From positions 124,001 to 188,000 of the forward strand of contig VYDH01000036.1 of assembly GCA_009843525.1 (NCBI GenBank): a stretch of 64,000 nucleotides of DNA, written 5' to 3'. The notes beneath the pieces are model-generated. The model did no database searches and was not told the origin of the DNA. It saw only the letters and a program-made list of their open reading frames with translations. A program made the position numbers and the translations under genes. Positions 36,307 to 44,196 of the stretch are shown in pieces (the stretch's first letter is position 1; each line of letters begins with the position of its first letter). This DNA comes from Acidimicrobiales bacterium (GTDB taxonomy: Bacteria; Actinomycetota; Acidimicrobiia; Acidimicrobiales; Poriferisodalaceae).

Positions 36307-37098
36307 TTGAACGACGAGGGCACTTCACCCGCTGACGCCGGCGCGCCAGAGGGCCTGTGGAGCACCGTCAGCCCGGGCTTCGGCGCGTACCCCGATTGGC
36401 GCGCCGCCGCGAATCGGCGGCACTGGCCCGGGGGCCTCGCCCTGCTGTTCGTTCTCGGGCTTGGCGGCGCGCTCGGGTTGCTCGCGGTGTCCCAGCTTGC
36501 GGCGAGAACCGGCTATGAGCACACACTGCCGAACGAACTGCTCGAACTGCCCGTCGTCAGGCAATTCCTTGTCGTCGCGCTGCAGGCCCCCGTGGTCGAG
36601 GAGCTTGTTTTCCGGCTGTCGCTGACCGCCCGCCTGCACCTAGGAGCGCTCGCGATTGGCGGGGCACTCGGACTCCTGTTCTTTGCGGGAGGCGACGGTC
36701 CTGTCATGGTCGTCACAGCCCTCTTCGCTCTCATCGTGTTGCTGTCAGGTGCCCTGTGGATCCAATCGCTCGTCGCCGGGGTGGCGCGGCCCGAAGCCGG
36801 CGCCGAGTCCGGGGCGGGGCTCTCGACATGGCGCGACCGCGTTGCTCGATGGTGGGCGGCCCACCCGCGCTGGCCGGTGTGGTGCTCGATCGCCGCGTTC
36901 GGCATCGTGCACCTTGCCAACTACGACGTGACCTGGTCCTTCGCAACGGTTGTCGTGGCACCCCTGGTGGTGAGCCCACAGATCTGGTTGGGGCTCATGT
37001 TCACCATCGCGCGGGTGCGGTACGGCTGGTGGGCGGGCCTGGTGCTGCATGCATTCCACAACCTCGCGATCTGGAGCGTGACCAGCGCCGTTAGCTGA
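36307..37098 (+). CDS. CPBP-family intramembrane metalloprotease (Abi/CAAX-like)
   Basis: 263 aa membrane protein. The three family motifs are present: EELVFR (EExxxR, about residue 99), FGIVH (FxxxH, about 199) and HAFHN near the C-terminus. Several hydrophobic helices surround them. Prokaryotic CPBP proteins act in maturation, immunity or regulated proteolysis; the substrate is unknown. Start uncertain: TTG at 36307 is the only reasonable codon after the upstream gene; other in-frame starts lie inside it. Confidence 0.82.
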   Translation: MNDEGTSPADAGAPEGLWSTVSPGFGAYPDWRAAANRRHWPGGLALLFVLGLGGALGLLAVSQLAARTGYEHTLPNELLELPVVRQFLVVALQAPVVEELVFRLSLTARLHLGALAIGGALGLLFFAGGDGPVMVVTALFALIVLLSGALWIQSLVAGVARPEAGAESGAGLSTWRDRVARWWAAHPRWPVWCSIAAFGIVHLANYDVTWSFATVVVAPLVVSPQIWLGLMFTIARVRYGWWAGLVLHAFHNLAIWSVTSAVS

Positions 37099-37133
37099 AC
37101 GGAAAACCCCAAGGCCACCGCGCGGCTCATCGG

Positions 37134-37139
37134 TACCCT
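37134..37139 (+). promoter_or_regulatory. -10 box (TACCCT) for cysS
   Basis: TACCCTTGC at 37134-37142, identical in its first nine bases to the box ahead of glyS (54968). The cysS GTG is 27 nt downstream, giving a leader of about 20 nt. Confidence 0.5.
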
Positions 37140-37166
37140 TGCAGCTCGAGCGGGATTCCGGCATCA

Positions 37167-38606
37167 GTGAGCTTGCAGATCTTCGACACGATGACGCGGC
37201 GCAAGACCGCCTTCGTCCCGCGAACGCCGGGCGAGATCTCGATGTACGTCTGCGGTCCGACGGTCTATGACGTGCCCCACCTCGGCCACGGCCGCACTGC
37301 GCTGACCTACGACGTCATCCGGCGCTACCTGGAGTGGTCTGGATATGTGGTGACGGCGGCATCGAACGTCACCGACATCGACGACAAGATCGTGGAGCGC
37401 GCCCGGCGCGATCAGCGCTCCGAGGCCGATGTCGCTGCCGAGTTCACAGCCGCATACGACGAGCAGATGGATCGGCTCGGCGTGCTGCCGCCTCACACGC
37501 GGCCCCATGCCACGCACTTCATCTCGCAGATGATCGACGTGATCGCTGAGCTGCTCTCGCTCGGTGCCGCGTACGCCGTGCCGGGCAAGGGCGTGTACTT
37601 CGCAGTCGACACTGCACCCGGATACGGCGCGTTGGCGGGCCGGAGCTTGGAACAGCTCAACGCAGATGCCGGTGCTCGGGTTGACGTCGACTCCGACAAG
37701 CGCTCGCCGCTGGATTTCGCGCTCTGGAAGGCCGCTCAGCCGGGCGAGCCGTGCTGGGAAACGCCGTGGGGGGAGGGCCGGCCCGGCTGGCACACCGAGT
37801 GCGTGGCGATGTCGCTCAGCGCGCTCGGGCCCGGCTTCGACATCCACGGCGGCGGGGACGACTTGATCTTCCCCCATCACCAGAACGAGTGGGCCCAGGT
37901 GACCGCCACGGGCGAGGCGTTTGCCCGCTACTGGGTTCACAGTGCCATGGTGAACGTGGGCAGCCAGAAGATGGCCAAGTCGCTGGGCAACTACACGCAG
38001 CTCGCCGACGCGATCGACGCAGTCGGCCCCCGCGCCGTGCGCCTGCTGGTGCTGCAGACCCACTACCGGCGAGCGATGGAGATGGGGTCCGACTCGCTTG
38101 AAGCGGCCCGCAGCGCTGTCGGCCGGCTCGATGCCTTCGCCCGCCGGGTCGCCGCTGCGGGCATCCTCGCAGGCACGGACGCTGCAGTGCGGCGGCCTGA
38201 CATCGAACGCGGGACGGTTCCCGACGTGGATGTCGAAGCCGTGGTGGCGTTCGCAGCGGCCATGGACGACGATTTCTCCACGCCCACAGCGCTCGACGTG
38301 ATCTTCCGCCTTGTGCGCCGGGCGAATGCTTCACTCGACGGAGCAGCGCCGGCCGAGGCTTCCCGATCGGCGCGCACGGCACTGCACCTGCTCGGTGTGG
38401 TGGGGCTCACCTGCGGTGATGACGGCGGCGAAGATCATCGCGACGACGGGCTCGCCGATGCCGAGGTGGACGCACTGCTGGCACAGCGGGCCGCGGCGCG
38501 ATCAGCTCGCGACTTCGACACCGCCGACCGCATCCGGGACGATCTGACCGCAGCAGGCATCGTCGTCTCCGACGGACCCGCGGGCGCTACCTGGCATCGC
38601 GCATGA
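37167..38606 (+). CDS. cysS: Cysteinyl-tRNA synthetase
   Basis: 479 aa class I synthetase charging tRNA-Cys. [18 protein letters not shown] has the first zinc-ligand Cys and the HIGH-type motif; [10 protein letters not shown] and [13 protein letters not shown] supply further zinc ligands; KMAKSLGN is the KMSKS loop. Length is that of CysS, not of the shorter mycothiol ligase MshC, which also lacks the C-terminal domain present here. GTG at 37167. Convergent with nudC; the two stop codons abut at 38606/38607. Confidence 0.96.
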   Translation: MSLQIFDTMTRRKTAFVPRTPGEISMYVCGPTVYDVPHLGHGRTALTYDVIRRYLEWSGYVVTAASNVTDIDDKIVERARRDQRSEADVAAEFTAAYDEQMDRLGVLPPHTRPHATHFISQMIDVIAELLSLGAAYAVPGKGVYFAVDTAPGYGALAGRSLEQLNADAGARVDVDSDKRSPLDFALWKAAQPGEPCWETPWGEGRPGWHTECVAMSLSALGPGFDIHGGGDDLIFPHHQNEWAQVTATGEAFARYWVHSAMVNVGSQKMAKSLGNYTQLADAIDAVGPRAVRLLVLQTHYRRAMEMGSDSLEAARSAVGRLDAFARRVAAAGILAGTDAAVRRPDIERGTVPDVDVEAVVAFAAAMDDDFSTPTALDVIFRLVRRANASLDGAAPAEASRSARTALHLLGVVGLTCGDDGGEDHRDDGLADAEVDALLAQRAAARSARDFDTADRIRDDLTAAGIVVSDGPAGATWHRA

Positions 38607-39428
38607 TCAGCCGGCTGCGGTTCGCTTCAGCCAGTCGTCGATGAGCCAGCCGGCGATTGACATCCCGCCGCGCGGGCACGGGGGCAGGCTGTCTGCGGTG
38701 TACCAGCCGGCTTCGACGATCTCTTCGGGGTCAATCTCGATCTCGCCGGCTAGCCATTCGCAGGTAAAGCCGCACATCAGCGAGTGCGGGAACGGCCACG
38801 GCTGGCTTCCGAAGTAGCGGACGTTGCCAACCGTGATCTGGACTTCCTCGTAGACCTCCCGGGCCACGGCGTCCTCGAGGCTCTCACCGGGTTCGACAAA
38901 GCCGGCGAGGGCGCTGTAGAAGCGGCCGGGGAACTGCCGGCCCCAGGCGAGCAACACCTCGGGGCCGCGTTCGACGAGAACGATCATCGCGGGGCTGAGC
39001 CTCGGAAACGCCATGTGACCGCAGTTGCTGCAGACTCTCGCCCGATCTGATGCGTTGGTGTTCGTTGGGCTTCCGCAGCGTCCGCAATAGCGATGGGTTC
39101 GCTCGAACTCCACGATCTGTGCGGCGCGGCCAGCGATCTGCCAGTGCTCGTCGGGAATGCGGCCATAGAGCTTGCGCAGCGGCACGGGCTCCAGATCGCC
39201 CTCGTCCAGCGACGGCCCCTCGGCGGGATCCATGTCGACAGCCCAGACGCCGAGGCCGTCGAGCACGCCGAGGAATGAGGCTGGCGGCGAACCGTCCCCG
39301 ACGGGTGCCGTGGAGCTTGCGCACAGGCCGCTGCCCGGCTCAGTGAAGACCGCGCCTGAGCGGACGGGTATCCACACCCGCGATGTGTCGTCGAGGCCCT
39401 CAGGCGGCTGGGTCAGAACCGTGAACAC
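38607..39428 (-). CDS. nudC: NAD(+) diphosphatase (NudC-type Nudix hydrolase)
   Basis: 273 aa. Zinc ribbon CGRCGSPTN / CSNCGHMAFPRL (residues ~114-145), Nudix box GFVEPGESLEDAVAREVYEE (~185-205) and the NudC-specific SQPWPFPHSLM just after it. It hydrolyses NADH/NAD+ to NMN(H) and AMP and can remove NAD caps from RNA. GTG at 39428 is one nt from a perfect palindrome (39430-39442) that may be an operator. Confidence 0.96.
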   Translation of the reverse strand: MFTVLTQPPEGLDDTSRVWIPVRSGAVFTEPGSGLCASSTAPVGDGSPPASFLGVLDGLGVWAVDMDPAEGPSLDEGDLEPVPLRKLYGRIPDEHWQIAGRAAQIVEFERTHRYCGRCGSPTNTNASDRARVCSNCGHMAFPRLSPAMIVLVERGPEVLLAWGRQFPGRFYSALAGFVEPGESLEDAVAREVYEEVQITVGNVRYFGSQPWPFPHSLMCGFTCEWLAGEIEIDPEEIVEAGWYTADSLPPCPRGGMSIAGWLIDDWLKRTAAG

Positions 39429-39429
39429 T

Positions 39430-39442
39430 GGTCAAGTTGACC
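39430..39442. promoter_or_regulatory. 13-bp palindrome at the nudC start
   Basis: GGTCAA-G-TTGACC is a perfect inverted repeat one nt upstream of the nudC GTG, where a bound protein would block transcription or initiation. Confidence 0.4.
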
Positions 39443-39480
39443 ACACGGCGCCCACAGGCGCTGTGCTTGACGGTCCGGCA

Positions 39481-39590
39481 GCTAGAGCCGCCGCTGTCTT
39501 TGATCGTCCGCCGCTACAGGCGGCGCCGTGTTTGATGCACCGGCGGCTAGAGCCGCCGCTGTCTTTGATCGTCCGCCGCTACAGGCGGCG
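39481..39590. repeat. 45-bp direct repeat copying the lexA 3' end
   Basis: 39481-39525 and 39546-39590 are identical over 45 bp (period 65 bp). The right copy contains the last 12 nt of lexA including its stop; the left copy is intergenic. A third, degenerate piece can be followed at ~39453-39481. Each unit contains hairpin-forming CCGCC/GGCGG arms. Confidence 0.9.
39541..39558 (-). terminator. Strong hairpin downstream of lexA
   Basis: CGGCGGC-TAGA-GCCGCCG, a perfect 7-bp GC stem with a 4-nt loop, 21 bp after the lexA stop. No T-tract follows. The related left copy (39476-39493) has one mismatch. Confidence 0.5.
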
Positions 39591-40235
39591 GATGACCGTC
39601 ACGACTTTGCCGTAGATGGTGACTTCGTCGGCGGGGCGGATGATCGGACTGTGGCTTTGATTTGCCGGTTCGAGGACGACGTTGTCGCCTTCGCGCCGGT
39701 AGCGCTTGACGGTGCCTTCGCCGCCATCGATGCCAGCGACGACGATGTCGCCGACTTCCGCTTCGGGCTGGTGGCGCGCCACCACGTAGTCGCGATCCCA
39801 GATGCCGACATCGATCATCGAATCGCCCCGCACTCGCAGCATGAAGAGCTCGCCGCTGCCCGTGAAGTCGGCTGGCAGCGGCAGCAACTCCTCGACGTTC
39901 TGCTGAGCGAGCACGTCGGTGCCTGCCGCGACCTCTCCGATGAGCGCCACGTGACGGGCCGGTCGCCGCTCGCCCTTCACTCCTGTCTGCCAGTCGCAGT
40001 TGATGATGAGCGCCCTGGGCCGCGATGGGTCGCGCCGGATCCATCCGTCGGCTTCGAGCGTTCGCAGGTGGCGGTGCACGGTCGCAGGCGAGTTGAGGTT
40101 GACCTCGTTGCCGATCTCGCGCACGGACGGGGGGTAGCCGCGCTCGCGCTGCATCACGTCGATGAACTCGAGCATGGCGCGCTGGCGCTCATTGAGATGT
40201 GCTACCCGCTGGTCTGCGGCGCTGATTGTTGGCAT
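39579..40235 (-). CDS. lexA: LexA SOS repressor
   Basis: 218 aa. Winged-HTH N-terminus (LNERQRAMLEFIDVMQRERG, YPPSVREIGNEVNLNSPATV); self-cleavage site Ala-Gly in GEVAAGTDVL (about residue 102); catalytic Ser in GDSMIDVG and Lys in EGTVKRYRR. All residues for RecA-stimulated autocleavage are present. A canonical actinobacterial SOS box lies 75 bp upstream, so it is autoregulated. ATG at 40235 with GAGAGG upstream. Confidence 0.97.
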   Translation of the reverse strand: MPTISAADQRVAHLNERQRAMLEFIDVMQRERGYPPSVREIGNEVNLNSPATVHRHLRTLEADGWIRRDPSRPRALIINCDWQTGVKGERRPARHVALIGEVAAGTDVLAQQNVEELLPLPADFTGSGELFMLRVRGDSMIDVGIWDRDYVVARHQPEAEVGDIVVAGIDGGEGTVKRYRREGDNVVLEPANQSHSPIIRPADEVTIYGKVVTVIRRL

Positions 40236-40309
40236 GGTGAACCTCTCAGGTCGATCTCAGCATTCCCGGCATCTGTTGCCGTCCTGCCCTGGTGATCCCG
40301 TCGATGGAA

Positions 40310-40323
40310 GGAACTCTCGTTCC
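40310..40323. promoter_or_regulatory. SOS (LexA) box upstream of lexA
   Basis: GGAAC-TCTC-GTTCC, a perfect palindrome matching GAAC-N4-GTTC. A TAGTGT -10-like box on the minus strand (40331-40336) sits just upstream, so LexA would cover the transcription start of its own gene. Confidence 0.88.
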
Positions 40324-40338
40324 GGCCAGTACACTAAC

Positions 40339-40368
40339 AACAAATGTTCCAAACAGCGCGCATTTGTT
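40339..40368. repeat. Inverted repeat between lexA and the RibD-like gene
   Basis: AACAAATG (40339-40346) and CATTTGTT (40361-40368) are perfect 8-bp arms around 14 nt, in AT-rich sequence adjoining the lexA promoter and just before the stop of the upstream gene at 40376. It could be a terminator of that gene or a second operator. Confidence 0.5.
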
Positions 40369-40375
40369 CGAATCG

Positions 40376-41104
40376 TCAGCTTCTCGAGCGCACCCAGCGC
40401 ACGAAGAGCACATCATCGTGGGCGATCACCTGCTCTAGAGCGAATGCGCGGGGCGGAGCTGCCGGCGAACCCCCGATAGGCGCGGAGGCGATACGTGGGG
40501 CGTCGGTTCCTACAGCCAGCGGCGCGTGTGTCAAGTTCACCTCGTCCACGAGGTCGGCCGCCAGCAGACTGGCGTTGAGCGCCGGTCCTCCCTCGCAGAG
40601 CACGACGCGAGCTCCGAGCGATTCCAGGTGCCTCAAGGACGCATGCAGATCCACCGATTCGGCGCCCGCGCGTACAAGCTCCGCGCGGTCTGCTAGCCGC
40701 TCTGCGGCGTCGCAGTCTGCGCCGACGGTAGTCACCACCAGTGGCAACGGTGCTGACGGTGGATCCGGCGGCTGGCTGAACAGCGGCAAATCTGGGTCAA
40801 CGCTGAGCGATCCGCTGACCACGGCAATGCGGGCCCCAGATCGCCGCGCCGGGCGGTATCGCTCGGCGTTTGCCGTGCGCGCACCGACCAGGATCGTGTC
40901 GGCCTGGGCGCGCAGCGCCCCAAACATCGTCTTGTCAGATTCGCTCGAGAGTCCCCCCGACAAGCCGTCGATCGCTGCGGCACCGTCAATGCTCGCAATC
41001 ATGTTGAGCATCACCCAAGGACGATCGGCGTGCGGTGCGCGCTGCCGGCCGGCGGCGTGCGCAGCGTTGATGGGCTCGGCGGGCAGCGGGTACAGCCGGT
41101 GCAC
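40376..41104 (-). CDS. RibD C-terminal-like reductase (pyrimidine/dihydrofolate reductase superfamily)
   Basis: 242 aa NADPH-dependent reductase domain without the deaminase domain of RibD. RPWVMLNMIASIDGAAAIDG (~28-47), FGALRAQADTILVGARTANAERY (shortened here: ADTILVGARTANAERY) and VVLCEGGPALNASLLAADLV (~168-188) are typical. In actinobacteria such stand-alone proteins are annotated as pyrimidine reductases of riboflavin or deazaflavin synthesis; activity is unproven. GTG at 41104. It is divergent from nrdJ. Confidence 0.87.
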   Translation of the reverse strand: MHRLYPLPAEPINAAHAAGRQRAPHADRPWVMLNMIASIDGAAAIDGLSGGLSSESDKTMFGALRAQADTILVGARTANAERYRPARRSGARIAVVSGSLSVDPDLPLFSQPPDPPSAPLPLVVTTVGADCDAAERLADRAELVRAGAESVDLHASLRHLESLGARVVLCEGGPALNASLLAADLVDEVNLTHAPLAVGTDAPRIASAPIGGSPAAPPRAFALEQVIAHDDVLFVRWVRSRS

Positions 41105-41152
41105 GCGGCGAGTCTGCCACCCGTTGCCACCAGCGAGCGTTGCCGTCGGCGA

Positions 41153-41181
41153 TTATCCACAGCATCCGGCAGTTGTGCACA
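41153..41181 (+). promoter_or_regulatory. Pair of DnaA boxes upstream of nrdJ
   Basis: TTATCCACA (41153-41161) is a perfect DnaA box and TTGTGCACA (41173-41181) a one-mismatch actinobacterial-type box. They have the same orientation and start exactly 20 bp apart, two helical turns. Confidence 0.6.
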
Positions 41182-41238
41182 GGCAAGTCCCCATGAAGGC
41201 CTGTTCGTTGCCCCTTTCGTTCCACAGGGGAGCGGTCG

Positions 41239-41244
41239 TAGCGT
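41239..41244 (+). promoter_or_regulatory. Candidate -10 box (TAGCGT) for nrdJ
   Basis: TAGCGT lies 58 bp downstream of the DnaA boxes and 89 nt before the nrdJ GTG. The leader shows no recognisable cobalamin riboswitch core by eye. Confidence 0.35.
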
Positions 41245-41333
41245 GCGCCTGTCGCCGGCGGCGGCAAGGCTCGCAGGCGCGTCCCAGCGGGTCGACTGCG
41301 GTTTGCGACACTGGTGCAGGAGGTCAGCGGTAA

Positions 41334-44174
41334 GTGGCGATGACCGAGGAGCAGCGGGTGCGGGACGAGGGCTCCGAGCACCGGTCTGCTGGCGCGCCGT
41401 TGCGCCTGCAGCGGCATTTCACCGCTGACGGCGCTCATCCCTATGACACCGTGCGGTGGGAGCGCTTCGATGCGTCCATCACGAACGCGGTCGACGGGTC
41501 CGTTGCGTTCGCGCAGCCCAACGTCGAATTCCCCGCCGATTGGAGCCCCACGGCGGTCAACATCGTTGCTCAGAAGTACTTCCGCGGCACCCTCGGCACG
41601 CCGGAGCGGGAGCAATCGCTGCGCCAAGTCATCGACCGCGTTGCGGGCACCATCACCCGGTGGGCGGCCAGCGACGGCTATTTCGCATCGCCGGACGAGG
41701 AAGCGACATTCTCCGCAGAGCTGGCCTGGCTGCTGATTCACCAGCGGGTGGCCTTCAACAGCCCGGTCTGGTTCAACATCGGCGTGAAGGATGTGCCCCA
41801 GCAGGCGTCGGCCTGCTTCATCCTTGCTGTCGACGACGAGATGGAATCGATCCTTGACTGGTACGTCACCGAGGGCCGGATCTTCAAGGGCGGCTCGGGC
41901 GCCGGAGTGAACCTGTCCACGCTGCGGGCATCGTGCGAGCTGCTGTCGGGCGGCGGCACGGCGAGCGGTCCGGTCAGCTTCATGCGTGGCGCCGACGCGT
42001 CGGCGGGCACGATCCGCAGCGGCGGCAAGACCCGGCGCGCCGCCAAGATGGTGCTGCTCGATGCCGATCATCCCGATGTCGAAGCCTTCGTGTGGTGCAA
42101 GGCACGGGAGGAGCGCAAGGCACGCGCCTTGGCGGCCGCCGGATTCGACATGGATGTCGACGGCGCCGACTCGTTCTCGGTGCAGTACCAGAATGCGAAC
42201 AACTCGGTCCGGCTGTCCGACGAGTTCATGGAGGCGGTCGCGGCCGACGGCATTTGGAAGCTGCGGGCTCGCACGACCGGCGAGGTCACCACCGTCATGC
42301 GTGCACGGGATCTCCTCGGCCAGATTGCCCAAGCGGCCTGGGAATGCGCCGACCCTGGTGTGCAATTCTCCACCACCATCAACAGCTGGCACACGGCGCC
42401 CGCCCACGGCCCGATCAGCGCCAGCAACCCATGCAGTGAGTACGTCCACCTCGACAACTCGGCCTGCAACCTGGCGAGCGTGAACCTGCTGCCCTTTTTT
42501 GGGGACCATGCCGCCGGTCGTGATTTCGATATCGAGGGCTTCCGCCAGGCGGTGCGCATCACGTTCATCGCCCAGGACGTGCTGGTCAGCCACGCCGACT
42601 ACCCGACGGAGCTGATCGGCGAGACATCACGGCGCTTCCGCCAGCTCGGGCTGGGCTTCACGAATCTGGGGGCGCTGCTGATGGCAGCGGGCGTTCCCTA
42701 CGACTCTCCGCAGGCGAGGGCGCTCGCTGCATCGCTCACCGCGCTCATGTGCGGGGAGGCGTACGCCACGTCAACCGACCTGGCCGAACGGCTCGGGGCC
42801 TTCGATGGCTTCGGCGCGAACGCGGATGCGATGCACGGCGTTCTGGGCCGGCATAGCGACTTGCTGGACAGCATCGAAATGTGCCCAGACCCGGCCGGCG
42901 CCGTTGGGGGAATGGCGGTGCTGACCGACGACCTGCGTGCCGCTGCGCGTGCTCGCTGGCGCCATGCCATATCGGGCTGCGAGTCTCATGGCGTTCGCAA
43001 CTCTCAGGCCACGGTGATCGCCCCCACCGGAACGATCTCGTTCATGATGGACTGCGACACCACCGGGATCGAGCCCGATCTGGGCCTGGTGAAGCACAAG
43101 AAGCTGGTGGGCGGTGGCGATCTGCGCATCGTGAACTCGACGGTGCCTGTCGCCCTCAACCGGCTCGGCTACTCGCTCTCGGAGATCGCCGACATTGAGG
43201 CGCACATCCTCGCGACGGGCCACATCGCCGGCGCGCCGCACCTGGCGGATGCTCACCGGGCGGTATTCGCCTGCTCGATCGGCAGCGATGCCATCTCGCC
43301 GCAGGGCCACGTTGCGATGATGGCCGCCTGCCAGCCGTTCGTCTCGGGTGCGATCTCCAAGACCGTCAACCTGCCCGAGTCGGCATCCGCCAGCGACATC
43401 GAGGACCTCATCGTCGAATCGTGGCGGCTGGGGCTCAAGGCGGTGGCGATCTATCGAGATAACTGCAAGGTGAGCCAGCCCTTGTCGGTTGGGCCGGCGA
43501 CGTCGTCGGCTGGTGCACCGGCCATGGGCGCATCGGTCGAGCGGGTTGCGGCGTCCGCTGCCGTGCTGGGGGGAGCCGTGGTGCCGCCGCGCAACCGGCT
43601 GCCGCGCAGCCGCCGGTCGCGCACGTTCTCGTTCCGGGTAACCGACTGCCACGGCTACATGACCGTCGGCGAGTACGACGACGGCCGGCCCGGCGAGATC
43701 TTCCTCACTGTGGCGAAGCAGGGTTCCACGCTGGCCGGGATCATGGATGCATTCGCCATCTCGGTCAGCCACGGCTTGCAGTACGGGGTGCCGCTGCGTT
43801 CCTACGTGGAGGCCTTCACCAACATGCGGTTCGAGCCTGCCGGGCTCACCGACGACCCAGAGCTCCGGATCGCCACCAGCATCGTCGACTACATCTTCCG
43901 CCGGCTGGCGCTCGAATACCTGTCGTTGGAAGAGCGCACAGAGCTTGGCGTGCTCAGCGTCGACGAGCGCACCGATCCGCCGTTGCCTGGGCTCGAGAGC
44001 GCATCGGTCGAGAGCGCGATCGGTGCCGAGCCCGCGCCAGATCCGCCGTCGCACCGCTCTGCGGTGTACGGGTACGCCGATGCGCCGCTGTGCATGACCT
44101 GCGGCGATCGGATGGTGCGCGCCGGCTCGTGCTTCGCCTGCCGCTCCTGCGGCGCAACCAGCGGCTGCGGCTGA
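41334..44174 (+). CDS. nrdJ: Adenosylcobalamin-dependent (class II) ribonucleoside-diphosphate reductase
   Basis: 946 aa enzyme that makes deoxyribonucleotides using coenzyme B12. Near the N-terminus YFRGTLGTPEREQSLRQVID and FNSPVWFNIGVKD; the active-site cysteine/glutamate loop is NPCSEYVHLDNSACNLASVN (~363-382). FMMDCDTTGIEPDLGL and VIAPTGTISF are also family motifs. The C-terminal ~70 residues carry a zinc-ribbon-like tail with CMTCG and CFACRSCGA for thiol re-reduction. GTG at 41334 is chosen because AGGAGGT is 9 nt upstream (the ATG at 41340 would be 15 nt away). It is convergent with the MFS-ferrochelatase gene. Confidence 0.96.
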   Translation: MAMTEEQRVRDEGSEHRSAGAPLRLQRHFTADGAHPYDTVRWERFDASITNAVDGSVAFAQPNVEFPADWSPTAVNIVAQKYFRGTLGTPEREQSLRQVIDRVAGTITRWAASDGYFASPDEEATFSAELAWLLIHQRVAFNSPVWFNIGVKDVPQQASACFILAVDDEMESILDWYVTEGRIFKGGSGAGVNLSTLRASCELLSGGGTASGPVSFMRGADASAGTIRSGGKTRRAAKMVLLDADHPDVEAFVWCKAREERKARALAAAGFDMDVDGADSFSVQYQNANNSVRLSDEFMEAVAADGIWKLRARTTGEVTTVMRARDLLGQIAQAAWECADPGVQFSTTINSWHTAPAHGPISASNPCSEYVHLDNSACNLASVNLLPFFGDHAAGRDFDIEGFRQAVRITFIAQDVLVSHADYPTELIGETSRRFRQLGLGFTNLGALLMAAGVPYDSPQARALAASLTALMCGEAYATSTDLAERLGAFDGFGANADAMHGVLGRHSDLLDSIEMCPDPAGAVGGMAVLTDDLRAAARARWRHAISGCESHGVRNSQATVIAPTGTISFMMDCDTTGIEPDLGLVKHKKLVGGGDLRIVNSTVPVALNRLGYSLSEIADIEAHILATGHIAGAPHLADAHRAVFACSIGSDAISPQGHVAMMAACQPFVSGAISKTVNLPESASASDIEDLIVESWRLGLKAVAIYRDNCKVSQPLSVGPATSSAGAPAMGASVERVAASAAVLGGAVVPPRNRLPRSRRSRTFSFRVTDCHGYMTVGEYDDGRPGEIFLTVAKQGSTLAGIMDAFAISVSHGLQYGVPLRSYVEAFTNMRFEPAGLTDDPELRIATSIVDYIFRRLALEYLSLEERTELGVLSVDERTDPPLPGLESASVESAIGAEPAPDPPSHRSAVYGYADAPLCMTCGDRMVRAGSCFACRSCGATSGCG

Positions 44175-44196
44175 CGGTCGAGCTGGCGAGAGGCAG

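Noticed and set aside
39481..39590. CRISPR-like array
   Set aside because: Only two identical units plus a degenerate trace, with a spacer of 20 bp, internal hairpins and overlap with lexA coding sequence; no cas genes.
41182..41333. Cobalamin riboswitch in the nrdJ leader
   Set aside because: No recognisable B12-box or conserved core; the leader is short after the proposed -10. A covariance-model search would be decisive.
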